Counted from the stretch's first letter, positions 47,222 through 58,184 are shown. The stretch: DNA of 64,000 nt from UPXZ01 sp049840795 (GCA_049840795.1 JASGJK010000012.1:1-64000); one strand, 5' to 3'. Translations and numbers: made by a program. The notes: generated by a model from the letters alone, not told the origin.

Positions 47222-50155
47222 ATGCAAAACATTAAACAAAAGATTTTAAGTGTATTGCTTTTATGCGGTATTTCGCTGGCACTAACCGGCGGAATAGCTC
47301 AAACCGCCGGCAAAACTGTATCAGGGAAGGTAGTTGATACTAATGGTGATCCGTTGGTGGGTGTGAGTGTCCTTGCAAAGGGAACATCTATCGGCACTGT
47401 GACCAATGCAACGGGAAATTATCAGATTACCCTTCCGGTTGACAAAAAGCAAGTTTTATTATTTTCATTTATCGGTTACATATCCCGCGAGGTGGTTGCC
47501 AGTGGTCAAATACTCGATGTAGTGCTGAACGAGGCAAGCCGATCGTTAGACGAAGTGGTGGTAATAGGTTACGGTAGCCAAACTAAAAAAGAGGTGACCG
47601 GTTCTGTTGCCGGTATACAAGCCGATGAATTTAACAAAGGAAATATCAACAATCCGGCTCAGTTAATGCAAGGAAAAGTGGCTGGGTTGAGTATTGTAGG
47701 GGCGCAAGGTAATCCTAACGGCAGTTATACCATCCGTTTACGCGGTTTGTCAACTTTGGGAGCCAATACACAACCGCTTGTAATCATTGATGGTGTAATA
47801 GGAGCAGACCTCAACAGTGTGGATCCAAGCGATATTGCATCAATGGATGTACTTAAAGATGGCGCTGCGGCATCTATTTACGGCACAAGAGGATCGAGTG
47901 GTGTTATTCTTATTACAACAAAATCAGGAAAAAAAGGAAAAGTATCGTTAGAATATAACGGCTATCTGAGTTCGGAAAGCAAAGATAGATATATGCAGGT
48001 TATGGATAGAGATACGTATGTGAAATACGGCGGAACCGATTTAGGCGGTAATACAAACTGGATGGACGAAATTACACGCATTGCGTTTTCGCATGTTCAC
48101 AATCTTTCTATGTCCGGAGGCTCGGATAAGACAACTTATCGCGCGTCGATCAATTACCGGGACGTAGAGGGAATTTTGTTAAACACAGGATATAAACAGC
48201 TTAATGGAAGGATAAACCTTGTTCAAAAGATGTTTAATGACCGCTTAACATTGAACCTGAATTTGGCAGCTACCTCTAAAGATGCCCAGCTGGGATTTGA
48301 CGATGCGTTCAGATGCGCCATTATTATGCCGCCGTCAGCGCCTATTTATTCTGATGAATCATATTATACCAGATACGGCGGATATTATCAATCGGAAGTG
48401 TTGGAACTTTATAATCCGTTAGCTACCATAAAACAAAATATAAACGATCAAAAAACCACACGTATAATGTATAATATGGTGGCTGATTATACTATTTGGG
48501 ATAATCTGGTAGCTTCTGTACGTTATGCCCGAAATAATGATAATTGGATGAACGGGCAGTACATAAGCAAATATAGCCGATACGGAGATGGTGTCAATAG
48601 AAACGGATTAGCTACCAGAAGCACTACCGATACGCGAAACGACCTGTTTGAAATGACGGGAAGATATATGAAAGAGCTGGGTAAGTTAAATGTGACGGCG
48701 CTTGCGGGATACTCCTATCAGAATTTTACAACAGAACGCTTTCAGATGCAAGGCGGTAATTTCTTGACAGATGCTTTTACATACAATAATTTTGCCGCTG
48801 CCAAAGACTTTACTGATGGAAAAGGCTCGGTAACCAGCGATAAGGAAAACAATAAGTTAATAGCCTTTTTCGGACGTGTAAATGCAAATTATGATAACAC
48901 TTATTTCCTTTCGGCATCGCTTCGCCACGAGGGTTCTACCCGCTTTGGTGATGGAAACAAATGGGGTAATTTTCCCGGAATAAGCGCCGGCGTGGATCTA
49001 AGACGTTTGGTGGTTATCCCAAAGGTAGAGCAACTGAAAGTAAGAGCCAGCTACGGTGTTACGGGTGCGCTGCCGGATCAAAGTTATGTTTCACAGCAAT
49101 TATACGGTCCCGGAACTTCTCCGACCTATTTTTTGAGCAATGGCGTATTTACACCGGTTTACGCTCCTCTGAGCAACCCTAACTCCGACCTGAAATGGGA
49201 AACAAAATCTGAAGTAGATTTGGGATTTGATTTCAGGATGTTTAATTCACGACTGACAGGAACATTTGATTACTACCACCGGAAAACTACCGGCGCATTA
49301 ATCACGCTCAATGTGCCTGTACCGCCAAACTTATATAAAACCACCTTGCTGAATGCAGGCGAGTTGATCAACCAAGGCGTTGAGTTAAGTCTCGACTATA
49401 TGGCTGTAAAAACACAAAAATTCAGTTGGAATCCGCAAATCACTTTTTCTACCTTTAGTTCCAAAGTCGGTTCATTGTCTATTGGAGATATTAAATACGG
49501 AGTAAGAGAAGTAGGTGGACTTCCCGCACCGTTGACCGGAAATGTGGTCAGGGTAGAAGAAGGCAAACAAATAGGTCAAATCATCGGATGGATATACGAA
49601 GGAGTGGACGAAAATGGTCAGTATATTTTTAAGAATTTAGATGACGATCCGGCTATCAACGACAAAGATGTTGCCGTAATCGGCAGAGGATTACCTAAAT
49701 GGGAAATGGGATGGACCAATACATTTACTTACGGGAATTTTGATTTAAACTTTGTGCTCCGAAGTGTGTATGGTCATAATTTGATTAATTTAAGCCGGAC
49801 AATGTTTGAACAGCTTGATAGAATCAGTGGATGGAATTTGGTTCAAACCAAGTATTTTGATCCTACATACAAAGGAAAAGCGGCTTACAACAGTTATTAC
49901 GTAGAAGATGCTTCGTTCTTAAAATTGGATAATTTAAGCGTGGGTTATAACATCAAAATGCCGGCAAAAAGTGCAATTAGCACTGCCAGAGTTTATGTGA
50001 CAGGACAAAATCTATTTTATATCACGGGCTATTCGGGAGTTGATCCGGAAGTGAGATATTCGTACGATAATAATGTGTTGTCTCCCGGCGTAGAGCCGCT
50101 AAATAGCTGGGTAACCACACGTACATTTACATTCGGAGTTAATTTGACTTTTTAA
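47222..50155 (+). CDS. SusC-family TonB-dependent receptor (second locus)
   Basis: 977 residues, intact. Signal peptide region LSVLLLCGISLALTGGIAQ, carboxypeptidase-regulatory domain (VSGKVVDTNGDPLVGVSVLAKGTSIGT), SusC motif DEVVVIGYGSQTKKEVTGSV, plug (IYGTRGSSGVILITTKSGK), barrel to the C-terminal TRTFTFGVNLTF. Pairs with the susD beginning 96 bp downstream. Expected cargo is an alpha-glucosidic oligosaccharide because the flanking enzymes are GH97 and clan GH-D. Confidence 0.95.
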   Translation: MQNIKQKILSVLLLCGISLALTGGIAQTAGKTVSGKVVDTNGDPLVGVSVLAKGTSIGTVTNATGNYQITLPVDKKQVLLFSFIGYISREVVASGQILDVVLNEASRSLDEVVVIGYGSQTKKEVTGSVAGIQADEFNKGNINNPAQLMQGKVAGLSIVGAQGNPNGSYTIRLRGLSTLGANTQPLVIIDGVIGADLNSVDPSDIASMDVLKDGAAASIYGTRGSSGVILITTKSGKKGKVSLEYNGYLSSESKDRYMQVMDRDTYVKYGGTDLGGNTNWMDEITRIAFSHVHNLSMSGGSDKTTYRASINYRDVEGILLNTGYKQLNGRINLVQKMFNDRLTLNLNLAATSKDAQLGFDDAFRCAIIMPPSAPIYSDESYYTRYGGYYQSEVLELYNPLATIKQNINDQKTTRIMYNMVADYTIWDNLVASVRYARNNDNWMNGQYISKYSRYGDGVNRNGLATRSTTDTRNDLFEMTGRYMKELGKLNVTALAGYSYQNFTTERFQMQGGNFLTDAFTYNNFAAAKDFTDGKGSVTSDKENNKLIAFFGRVNANYDNTYFLSASLRHEGSTRFGDGNKWGNFPGISAGVDLRRLVVIPKVEQLKVRASYGVTGALPDQSYVSQQLYGPGTSPTYFLSNGVFTPVYAPLSNPNSDLKWETKSEVDLGFDFRMFNSRLTGTFDYYHRKTTGALITLNVPVPPNLYKTTLLNAGELINQGVELSLDYMAVKTQKFSWNPQITFSTFSSKVGSLSIGDIKYGVREVGGLPAPLTGNVVRVEEGKQIGQIIGWIYEGVDENGQYIFKNLDDDPAINDKDVAVIGRGLPKWEMGWTNTFTYGNFDLNFVLRSVYGHNLINLSRTMFEQLDRISGWNLVQTKYFDPTYKGKAAYNSYYVEDASFLKLDNLSVGYNIKMPAKSAISTARVYVTGQNLFYITGYSGVDPEVRYSYDNNVLSPGVEPLNSWVTTRTFTFGVNLTF

Positions 50156-50167
50156 ATCAATAGTATT

Positions 50168-50250
50168 ATGAAACGAGCACGACAAATAAACGTTGATACA
50201 CAATCAAATGTTTATGTGTGAGTTCCATGTGACAATTAAATAATAAACAC
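50168..50250 (+). promoter_or_regulatory. Leader element L3 with mini-ORF upstream of second susD
   Basis: 83 bp beginning ATGAAACGAGCACGACAAATAAA, as in the copy at 9036. The mini-ORF reads MKRARQINVDTQSNVYV and stops at TGA where L2 has CGA. The downstream 21 bases GTTCCATGTGACAATTAAAT-type block and ACACATGAAA end are conserved with L2 although untranslated here. Confidence 0.6.
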
Positions 50251-51823
50251 ATGAAAACAATGAAACAAAATAAATTCAAAACAAAAATTACGAAGTACAT
50301 CGTACAGTTCTCGGTCATTTTCTTATTTCTGGCTCCGGTGATGTACTCATGTGCCAATTTGGATGAACCGCTGTACAGCCAGTTAAATAGCAATAATTTT
50401 CTTCAAACGGATGAAGAGATACTTTCGGCAATCGGCGCTGTTTATAGTGGCGTAAGAGCTTACCAGGATTTTGGTAACTTGTGGGCTGTATATTGTACTG
50501 CTGATGAAGTTGCTATTGTAGGACGTACCGGTGGTGATTGGGCAGGTGATGGTCAGGACCAACAGATGACCGACCACAAATGGACAAACAACAACCGCTT
50601 TTTTAATGGAACCTGGTTGTCCTTTTTTGGACAAGTAAACAAATGCAATCAGCTGATTTATCAATTGGAACAGATAGACAAAGAACGTTTTGCCAGCTAT
50701 ATCGCCGAAATCAGAACGGTGAGAGCCATGTGGTATATGTGGTTGATTGATATGTGGGGCAATGTGCCTGTTATCGATAAATTTGATGTGCCCAAAGGGT
50801 ATTTACCGGCTACTAATTCACGGAAAGACGTCTTCAATTTTATTGAAAAAGAACTAAAGGAAAGTATGCCTAATCTGTCAAAAGACGTAAATACCAATAC
50901 GTATGGAAGGGCTACCTATTGGATGGCACAAGCTATATTGGCAAAAATTTATTTGAATGCCGAGATTTATACCGGTACGCCACAATTACAAAAAGCGTTA
51001 GACGCTTGTGACGAGATAATCGATTCAAAAAAGTTCAACTTGACGGCTACTTATCGCGAAAACTTTATCGCAAAAAATGAAAATTCGACAGAAGCAATTT
51101 TTGCTATTCCGTTTGATGCTATTTACACACAATGGCAATGGTTTTTGCCTTTAATTACGTTGCATGGCTCATCTCAAAAAACATTCAATATGACCAACCA
51201 GCCTTGGAACGGTCTGTCGGTACAAACGGATTTCTTCTACAAGTTTGAAGACAATGATATTCGTAAAAAAGACAATTTCATTTGGGGACCTCAATATACT
51301 TCATCGGGTGAACCCTTGTTAGACCCCGGATACGAGAAAGATACTGCCATAGACCCTGACGGACCTCAAATTATTTTTACTCCTACATTTATTTCACTGT
51401 ACAGCACCGCCAGACAATCGGGCGCTAGAATCGGGAAGTGGGAGATAGAAATAGGAGGTTCGGGACAGATGAACAATGATTTCTTTATGTTCAGGTATTC
51501 GGATATTGTATTGATAAAAGCGGAAGTACTATGGAGAAAAGATAATAGTAGCAAGGAAGCGTTGGATTTGGTTAACTTATTCAGAACGAGAGCCGGAGTC
51601 GAAAAATTTGAATCGCTCACTGCCGATAATTTGTTGGATGAACGCGGGAGAGAATTATTTATGGAAGGATGGCGACGTAACGACTTGATACGATTCGGAA
51701 AATTTGACGCCCCAACCATCTTTTAGACCGTGGGTGAGTGAATCGTTCAGAAGTCTCTTCCCTATTCCCAAAGAACAAATTGACGCGAATCCGAATTTAG
51801 ACCAAAACACAGGATACAACTAA
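50251..51823 (+). CDS. SusD-family lipoprotein (second locus), one frameshift near the 3' end
   Basis: About 524 residues. N-terminus with lipobox (APVMYSCANLDEPL), then SusD features: LQTDEEILSAIGAVYSGVRAY, IAEIRTVRAMWYMWLIDMWGNVPVI, YWMAQAILAKIYLNAE, DFFMFRYSDIVLIKAEVL, DERGRELFMEGWRRNDLIRFGKF. An extra C in the C run near 51706 moves the frame; corrected, it continues QPSFRPWVSESFRSLFPIPK and ends PNLDQNTGYN at 51823, the standard SusD C-terminus. Confidence 0.92.
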
Positions 51824-51832
51824 GATGCGACC

Positions 51833-51870
51833 ACACCACTTTTCATACGTAGGGAAGTGGTGTAGTTTTA
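51833..51870 (+). terminator. Terminator-like hairpin after second susD
   Basis: ACACCACTT pairs with AAGTGGTGT over a 13 nt loop, followed by AGTTTTA. Moderately strong; GH97 starts 157 bp later and may have its own promoter. Confidence 0.6.
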
Positions 51871-52026
51871 TCTTATTCATTATTCATTCAGAGGATGATA
51901 AGATAACTATCCGGTATTTCAAACGTTTGAAAAAATTAAGTAGATAAAAATCGGGATAAATAGCCTGATATTGAAATAGTTTGGTTAATTTTACTAATAT
52001 ATTTTTTAAATCATAATTTTGTACTA

Positions 52027-54163
52027 ATGAAAAAGTTTTTTTTGAGTAGCTGTATGCTATGTATCTCGTGTCTCGTTTTTCCCTTGGATTTAACTTCGCC
52101 AAGCCGGCAATTGTCAATGAAGTTTTGGTTGAACAACAAAGGGGAACCGCTATATTCGCTCCAATTCAACGACAAAGCGGTGATTAAGCCCTCTTTGTTA
52201 GGTTTTGAGCTAAAAGACTCATCCGGTTTATTGGACGGATTTGTAGTGAAAAACTCGGCTCTATCCACCGCTGATGAAACTTGGAAACCGGTGTGGGGCG
52301 AAGTAAAGGAAATAAGAAATCATTACAACGAACTATTGGTGGAATTGGAGCAACCGAAAGAGAACAGAATAATGAAAATCCGCTTCCGTTTGTTTGACGA
52401 CGGTCTTGGTTTTCGTTACGAATTTGATAAACAGCCCAATCTCTCCTATTTCAAAGTAGCTGACGAACGGACTGAATTTGCGCTCACCGGCGATCATAAA
52501 ATCTTTTGGATTCCGGGCGACTACGATACCAACGAATACTATTATTCTACCACCAATATCTCCGGAGTTGACGCTTCAAAAGCAGATGGAAACGGAATAG
52601 GTACTCACGGATACTTTGCTAAGAATGCCGTACAAACTCCCACATTAATGAAATCGTCCGATGGTTTGTATATCAGTATTTTTGAAGCGGCGTTATTAGA
52701 TTATCCCGCGATGAATTTATTGATTGATCAGCAAAACATGGTGATGACCTCGTCGCTTGTTCCTGATGCTTACGGTACAAAAGCGTATATGCAAACACCC
52801 CAATACACACCGTGGCGTACAATAATTGTGAGTGATAAAGCAACGGATATTTTGGCTTCCAAAATGATTTTGAACTTAAACGAACCTTGTAAGATTGAAG
52901 ATACCGACTTTATCAAACCGCAAAAGTTTATAGGGATATGGTGGGGAATGCACGTACCTGATCATTGGACGTGGAACTATGCCGATGTACCGAATATCAA
53001 ACTGAAAGATACCGACTGGAATGCGCTTAAACCCAATGGAAGACATGGAGCAACGACCGAAAACGTAAAAAAATACATTGATTTCGCAGCCGCTAACGGA
53101 ATAGCAGGGGTGTTGGTCGAAGGTTGGAACGTAGGATGGGAAGATTGGGCAGGCAACTGGAAAGAAGAAGTCTTTGATTTTGTAACGCCTTATCCCGATT
53201 TTGATGTGAAAGGGCTCAAAAGATACGCCGAAGAAAAAGGGGTGAAACTCATAATGCACCACGAAACATCAGCCTCTGTCACTAATTACGAACGCCATAT
53301 TGACAAAGCCATCGGATTTATGAAAGAAAACGGTTACGATGCCGTAAAAACAGGATACGTGGGTTGGATTATACCACGTGGAGAGAAACACGACGGACAA
53401 TGGATGGTGAATCATTACCAGCGTGTGATTGAAAAAATGGCTAAAAACCGGATTATGCTTGATCAGCATGAACCCGTACGCCCTACCGGACAATGCCGCA
53501 CTTATCCGAATCTTATGGCTTGTGAAGCTGCTCGCGGAAACGAATTTAACGCTTGGAGTGTGGGAAATCCACCCGAACACGAAACGATTCTTCCTTTTAC
53601 CCGTTTGCTCGGCGGTCCGATGGATTATACTCCGGGCGTTTTTGAAATTAAAATGGACTATTACCAAAAAGGCAATACCTGTCAGGTGCATACCACCCTT
53701 ACAAAACAATTAGCGCTTTACCTTACAATGTACAGTCCGCTTCAGATGGCTGCCGATTTAATTGAAAATTACGAAAAAAGGATGGATGCCTTCCAGTTTA
53801 TCAAAGACGTAGCGGTAGATTGGGATGATTCTAAATATCTCGAAGCGGAACCGGGCGATTATATCACGGTAGCTCGTAAAGCCAAAGATACCCAGGGACT
53901 GGTTTGTTGGTGCCATTACCGATGAAAATTCGAGAGTAGCTAATATTACATTTGAGTATTTAGAACCGAAAACGCAATACATTGCTACTATTTACGAAGA
54001 TGCGCCGACCGCAGACTGGAAAAATAATCCGATGGCGTATAACATTAGAAAAGTAGTTGTTACGAACAAAACTATTTTGAAACAAAAATTGGCTCCCGGT
54101 GGCGGAGTGGCTATCAGTATAAAGAAAGCCGATGGCAAAAACAAAGGAATGAAAAAAATATAA
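52027..54163 (+). CDS. GH97 alpha-glucosidase (SusB-like), one frameshift
   Basis: About 711 residues. Signal peptide (FFLSSCMLCISCLVFPLD), N-terminal beta-sandwich (RFRLFDDGLGFRYEF, HKIFWIPGDYDTNEYYY), catalytic barrel with KLIMHHETSASVTNYERHID, GYDAVKTGYVGWIIPRGE. The inverting-type glutamates of SusB are kept: LDQHEPVRPTG and EAARGNEF, with LPFTRLLGGPMDYTPG. The Asp nucleophile arrangement of retaining alpha-galactosidase GH97 members is not seen. An extra base near 53898 shifts the frame; corrected text is DTQGWFVGAITDENSRVANI, ending KNKGMKKI. Expected to hydrolyse alpha-glucosides in the periplasm. Confidence 0.9.
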
Positions 54164-54420
54164 ACGGTAATTTTATAGTAAAAAGATAAAAGAGACAGGC
54201 TTTAGCTTGCACGATATGTGATGACTAAAGTCTGTCACTATAATTTTAAATCACTGTTGTCCGGTTAAAAAAACGTATCTCTTAGATAACGAAGTTGTCC
54301 TTACTTTTAATTTACAGCAATAATAATCAATAGATGTTACACCGACGGTGCTTAAAACCAATGATGTATATTCTTTGTTAAGATTTCTGAAGACTATTAG
54401 GTACGACATATTAACAACAG
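54164..54420. other. Intergenic region between convergent units
   Basis: About 257 bp; no gene or clear signal. Short words AGACAGGCTTTAGCTTGC and GACTAAAGTCTGTC (54191-54237) form an imperfect hairpin that may end the GH97 transcript. Confidence 0.4.
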
Positions 54421-54594
54421 AATGATTATCTACCCATAAAAAGTGACGTAGGAACGACACGCAATAAATCAAGAAAAGTCAAGATGACTTCCATTTATAC
54501 TCCCACAAAAACCAAACCCTCCGGACAAACTTTAGTCCAAAGGGTTTGGTGCGGATATATCGAAGTGAAGAAAGTGCTATGTCGCGGATAGTTG
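54421..54594. repeat. Degenerate MITE family 2-like element
   Basis: Left ATGATTATC-tacc-AAAAAGTGAC and right GAAGAAAGTGCTATGTCGCGGATA resemble the ends of family 2 (GAAGAAATATACTATGTCGCTTTGCGGATA). The centre is a different hairpin (ACCAAACCCT...GGACAAACTTTAGTCC...AGGGTTTGGT, 54511-54550), which may act as a bidirectional terminator. Its right end encodes the last residues (QLSAT) of the minus-strand permease. Confidence 0.55.
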
Positions 54595-55746
54595 TGTTTT
54601 ACCGTTGCGTTTTATTCCACGGTAGTACAAGACGGTGGTGGTAATAAAATACACCAATGTTTGAATCCAAAGTCCGGCGGTTTCAAAACGTATTTCGGCC
54701 GGAGTGGCTCCCATCGTATTCGATTTTATAAATCCCTGTACGCCGAATGTGGATGGAAATAAATAACTGAACACCCTCCAAAATCCACTCATATTGGATT
54801 GAGGCCACGAAATACCGCTCAGAAAAAGCAATATCAGCGAAAAAAAGACGAACAATATCATTTGCGTTTCCCGTTCCATATTAAACACCGATAAGGTCAT
54901 CGAAAAAAAGATAGTTGCCAGCAAAAACGGCACTACAAACGAGAGTATCGTGTGAAAATCGCCGATATGCGGCAGGTTAAAGATACGTGGCACCACCAGC
55001 AACATAAATGCCGACCAAAACAAATACAGCGTAAAGTAGGAGAGTGCCCGTCCCAAAATAACCCTAAACAACCCTCCACGCGAGGTGGTAGATGTGATTA
55101 ACTCGTGGTTCGGATTATCTTCACGTTCGGCGCCGGCTGCCATTCCTATGCCGAACACCAGTGTTTGGTGCAACATAATTATGAGTACGGCGGTAAGTAA
55201 AAAACTGGTAAAACCCATCCCCGGATTAAAGAGAATGGTGCCTTCGTTGAGCATCGGTTTTGCAGATACTTCGGCAGCGTGCCCCGAGATTCCGAGGTCG
55301 TTTAATCGTTGAATCTTGACCTTTTCGCCCATATCAAGCGTAACGTAATTAACTCCCAGCACCATTGCGCGATAATACAGAAAACTGCTCATATCACTGT
55401 ACATACTGATAAAAGCCTGCTGCCGATTGGTAATTTTTTTGTTGAAATCTTCCGGAATATAAATGATTCCGTGTATATTTCCCTGATATATTTCTGCCCG
55501 GCTTGTTCTGAAGTTATCCGGTTTTGCTACTACTTTTAAGTCCATTGTAGCGTCTAATCCCGCAATAAATTCCGCAGAACGGGTGGTGTTGGAGTGATCC
55601 ACCACAGCGATAGGAACATTTACAATGGTTTCGTTCTTATAAAGGTAAGGATACAACAGCGGATAAACGATGGGTGCGAATACGATGATAATCATCACGC
55701 CACGATCCCTGAAAAGACCTTTAAACTCCTTTGCGAAAATATGCAT
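54577..55746 (-). CDS. ABC-2-type transporter permease (YhhJ/DrrB-like)
   Basis: 389 residues with the ABC-2 permease layout: N-terminal membrane helix (FRDRGVMIIIVFAPIVYPLLYPYLY), a large periplasmic domain (IVNVPIAVVDHSNTTRSAEFI, NIHGIIYIPEDFNKKI), and five to six C-terminal helices (FTSFLLTAVLIIMLHQTLVFGIGM, FILFVFFSLILLFLSGISWP). It is last in a minus-strand operon with a second permease, HlyD-like and TolC-like proteins: an RND-independent export system probably for drugs or lipophilic compounds. No ATP-binding subunit is encoded here. Confidence 0.88.
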   Translation of the reverse strand: MHIFAKEFKGLFRDRGVMIIIVFAPIVYPLLYPYLYKNETIVNVPIAVVDHSNTTRSAEFIAGLDATMDLKVVAKPDNFRTSRAEIYQGNIHGIIYIPEDFNKKITNRQQAFISMYSDMSSFLYYRAMVLGVNYVTLDMGEKVKIQRLNDLGISGHAAEVSAKPMLNEGTILFNPGMGFTSFLLTAVLIIMLHQTLVFGIGMAAGAEREDNPNHELITSTTSRGGLFRVILGRALSYFTLYLFWSAFMLLVVPRIFNLPHIGDFHTILSFVVPFLLATIFFSMTLSVFNMERETQMILFVFFSLILLFLSGISWPQSNMSGFWRVFSYLFPSTFGVQGFIKSNTMGATPAEIRFETAGLWIQTLVYFITTTVLYYRGIKRNGKTQLSAT

Positions 55747-55856
55747 TGTAGCCCGTAAATTGGATACAAAACGGAGAAAAATATTTTCGTTTAGTTGAAT
55801 TGCTCATAATTAAATAAATTCTGAATACGATAAAATATACTTCGTTACCGAGAAAG

Positions 55857-57041
55857 CTAATGTGCCGGATACTTTTGAGTGACGGCTGCTTTCTTTAATC
55901 GCATAAATACTAAAAAAGGCAAGGCAAGAAACGTTAGTAACGCTATAAAATATGCCGCTACATAATGTACCGGTGCGCCCAGCAGTGCTTGACTCGCGTA
56001 TACTTCAAAATAATACCTTATCGGAAACAAATAACTGAATATCTGAATATTACTTACCATCTGCTCAATAGGGAATGTGAATCCGGCAAATGTAAAGCCC
56101 AATAATCCGTAAAAAGCGGCGATAGCGACTCCATCGCGCAATACGGGTACCAGCCCGATGATAAATACGCCGATTGCCTGATATGCCAGCACAAAAAGGA
56201 ACGATGCCAAAAACATCCATCCGATACTTGTGTTGAGTGGAAAATGGAGATACCGGTACAGCAACACATTGGAAAATAGTGCCAATAATGTAAAAATAAA
56301 AGTATACGGTAACAGTTTTCCTGTGAGTGCCACAAACATATTATTGCCGGCATTTTCGAGCCATACGTGCGAAGTTTTTTCCTTTAATTCGACTCTCTTA
56401 TGACAAAAATAGTCATCATTATTATCATCAGTTGCATCACCCCCGGGAGAAGTAAGTTGGTTAAATACACCCCGTAGTTTGTCCACGGATTGCCAAGTAA
56501 ATGCGTATCGATGGCACTTGGGCTGAATCTCCGACATTATTTGCTCTTCGGGCATCCCTTTTTTTCTTAAAACAGCCTGATTTAGCGCGCCGGAACCGAG
56601 TTCGCTCAGGTAGGTGATGTCCTTCATCACCAATGAACCGGCAACCAAATAGCCGTCGTTTATATAAAAGGTGATTGTAGGTCTTCTGCCGGCAATGGCA
56701 TCTGCCTCAAGGTTATTTTTAATGACTAAAAAGCCGTAGATATTCCCTTTTTGCATCTCTCGCCTCGCTTCGGTGTAGCTTCCGAGATGCATAGCCACTT
56801 TAGCCTGCTGTGTGGCATCAAGATTTTTTATCAATGCGCGAGATACCCACGATTGATCCAAATCTACCGTAGCAATCGGCATCTTATTCGGCATTCCCTC
56901 TTTAAGCAACGTAGTGAAAAAAACGAAGCAAAATATCATCACTCCAAAGGTGCCGACCAAGTAGATAGGACGCGAAACCATCCGCAACAACTCCCTTCTC
57001 AGCGTTTGTTGAAATAATTGATATAAATTTTTATAAAACAT
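55857..57041 (-). CDS. ABC-2-type transporter permease, with a short frame-swapped stretch
   Basis: 394 residues as read. N-terminal part RRELLRMVSRPIYLVGTFGVMIFCFVFFTTL and PIATVDLDQSWVSRALIKNLDATQQA are typical. Between about 56394 and 56501 the read frame gives an implausible acidic string (GGDATDDNNDDYF). The next frame gives LGNPWTNYGVYLTNLLLPGV followed by MQLMIIMMTIFVIRVE, a proper membrane helix. Two indels that cancel (an extra T near 56501 and two bases near 56394) explain this. The remainder (SHVWLENAGNNMFVALTGKLLP...) is normal. Partner of the permease downstream. Confidence 0.85.
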   Translation of the reverse strand: MFYKNLYQLFQQTLRRELLRMVSRPIYLVGTFGVMIFCFVFFTTLLKEGMPNKMPIATVDLDQSWVSRALIKNLDATQQAKVAMHLGSYTEARREMQKGNIYGFLVIKNNLEADAIAGRRPTITFYINDGYLVAGSLVMKDITYLSELGSGALNQAVLRKKGMPEEQIMSEIQPKCHRYAFTWQSVDKLRGVFNQLTSPGGDATDDNNDDYFCHKRVELKEKTSHVWLENAGNNMFVALTGKLLPYTFIFTLLALFSNVLLYRYLHFPLNTSIGWMFLASFLFVLAYQAIGVFIIGLVPVLRDGVAIAAFYGLLGFTFAGFTFPIEQMVSNIQIFSYLFPIRYYFEVYASQALLGAPVHYVAAYFIALLTFLALPFLVFMRLKKAAVTQKYPAH

Positions 57042-57124
57042 ATTATTGTTAGTTCTTAAATGATTAAATTCAAAATCTTACCCCACACAGACATTCAAAC
57101 CCACAAGCCTCCAAACGATTAAAA

Positions 57125-58108
57125 TTATTTAACCACCACACTCGTCATACCCGGAAGCAGGTTTTCAACTTTGTTCATCGGGCGGGCTTTTACTTCAAAT
57201 GTTTTTACGTCAATTTGTCCGCTGGTTTTTGTTGAACGCCACGTAGCGTACGAAGCAAGTGCTTTCATATTAAATATTTTAGCTTCAACCACTTTGTTTT
57301 CGAGCGCCGGTATTTTTACTTTCACAACGGTGCCTTCTTTCATCGAACCGAGTAAATCTTCCCGTACGTTAAATGTGAACCATATATCGTTTAAGTCGAT
57401 AATGCTCATAATGGGGGCGCCTGTACCAACCAACTCGCCCCGTTCCGGATATATTTCTTCGATTTGTCCGCTGATGGGAGCCGTGAGGGTGATTTCTTTT
57501 AAGTATGATTTCACTTCGTCCACAGCACCTTTGGCTCTCATTACGAGTGCGTTTGCAGCCAATTTGTCTTCGGCTTCAGCGCCGTTCATAGCCATATCAT
57601 ATTGCGATTTGGCAGCCCGTGTTGTTGCCACAGCTGCGTTGTATTGCGCTTCGGCTTCGTCTCTTTTTTGAGCCGGAATTACCCCTTTGTTAAATAAATT
57701 TTGTACACGATCAAAAGATTTTTTAGCAATGTCTTCGCCTACTTTTGCTTTTTGCCACATCTCATAAGCGCCTTGAATCAATTCTTTGCGTGCTCCTTTT
57801 TGTGCCTTCTGACTTTGAGCGGAAGCTGCCAGTTCAGCGGCAGTAGCCTGTTCCATTTTAGCCGATAGTTCGGGGCTGTCAAGAAATACCAATGTGTCGC
57901 CTGCTTGTACCATATCACCTTCTTGTGCCGTAAAACGAGCTATACGAGCCGGCACTTTTCCCGAAACACGCAATACCGAGGCTTCGGCTTCGCCCTGAAT
58001 AATTTCAGGTTCGGGCTTGTAAATAACCAATCCGATAATAAATACCAATATTAATACGATGACTAAACCTATTAATCCCAATCGTAAATCTTTGTTTTGT
58101 TCTTTCAT
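57125..58108 (-). CDS. HlyD/EmrA-family membrane fusion protein
   Basis: 327 residues: one N-terminal membrane helix (LGLIGLVIVLILVFIIGLVIY), a biotinyl-lipoyl-like domain (VLRVSGKVPARIARFTAQEGDMVQAGDTL), a coiled-coil hairpin (about 75-185) and a second lipoyl half with the barrel (EITLTAPISGQIEEIYPERGELVGTGAPIMSI, FTFNVREDLLGSMKEGTVV). It bridges the inner-membrane permeases and the TolC-like channel. Intact; 77 bp separate it from the tolC-like stop upstream and 83 bp from the first permease. Confidence 0.92.
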   Translation of the reverse strand: MKEQNKDLRLGLIGLVIVLILVFIIGLVIYKPEPEIIQGEAEASVLRVSGKVPARIARFTAQEGDMVQAGDTLVFLDSPELSAKMEQATAAELAASAQSQKAQKGARKELIQGAYEMWQKAKVGEDIAKKSFDRVQNLFNKGVIPAQKRDEAEAQYNAAVATTRAAKSQYDMAMNGAEAEDKLAANALVMRAKGAVDEVKSYLKEITLTAPISGQIEEIYPERGELVGTGAPIMSIIDLNDIWFTFNVREDLLGSMKEGTVVKVKIPALENKVVEAKIFNMKALASYATWRSTKTSGQIDVKTFEVKARPMNKVENLLPGMTSVVVK

Positions 58109-58184
58109 TTTTCTAAAATTTTATATCGTTATTTTTATTTCTTCGCTTTTTGTTATCTCTTTCTCAATCTTTTTTAATGTTATC

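Noticed and set aside
52876..53709. Minus-strand ORFs of 128-146 codons opposite GH97
   Set aside because: They lie opposite highly conserved GH97 catalytic sequence and have no plausible domain.
56054..56353. 99-codon minus-strand ORF inside the ABC permease gene
   Set aside because: Out-of-frame shadow; Trp/His/Cys-rich and overlaps conserved membrane helices in the proper frame.
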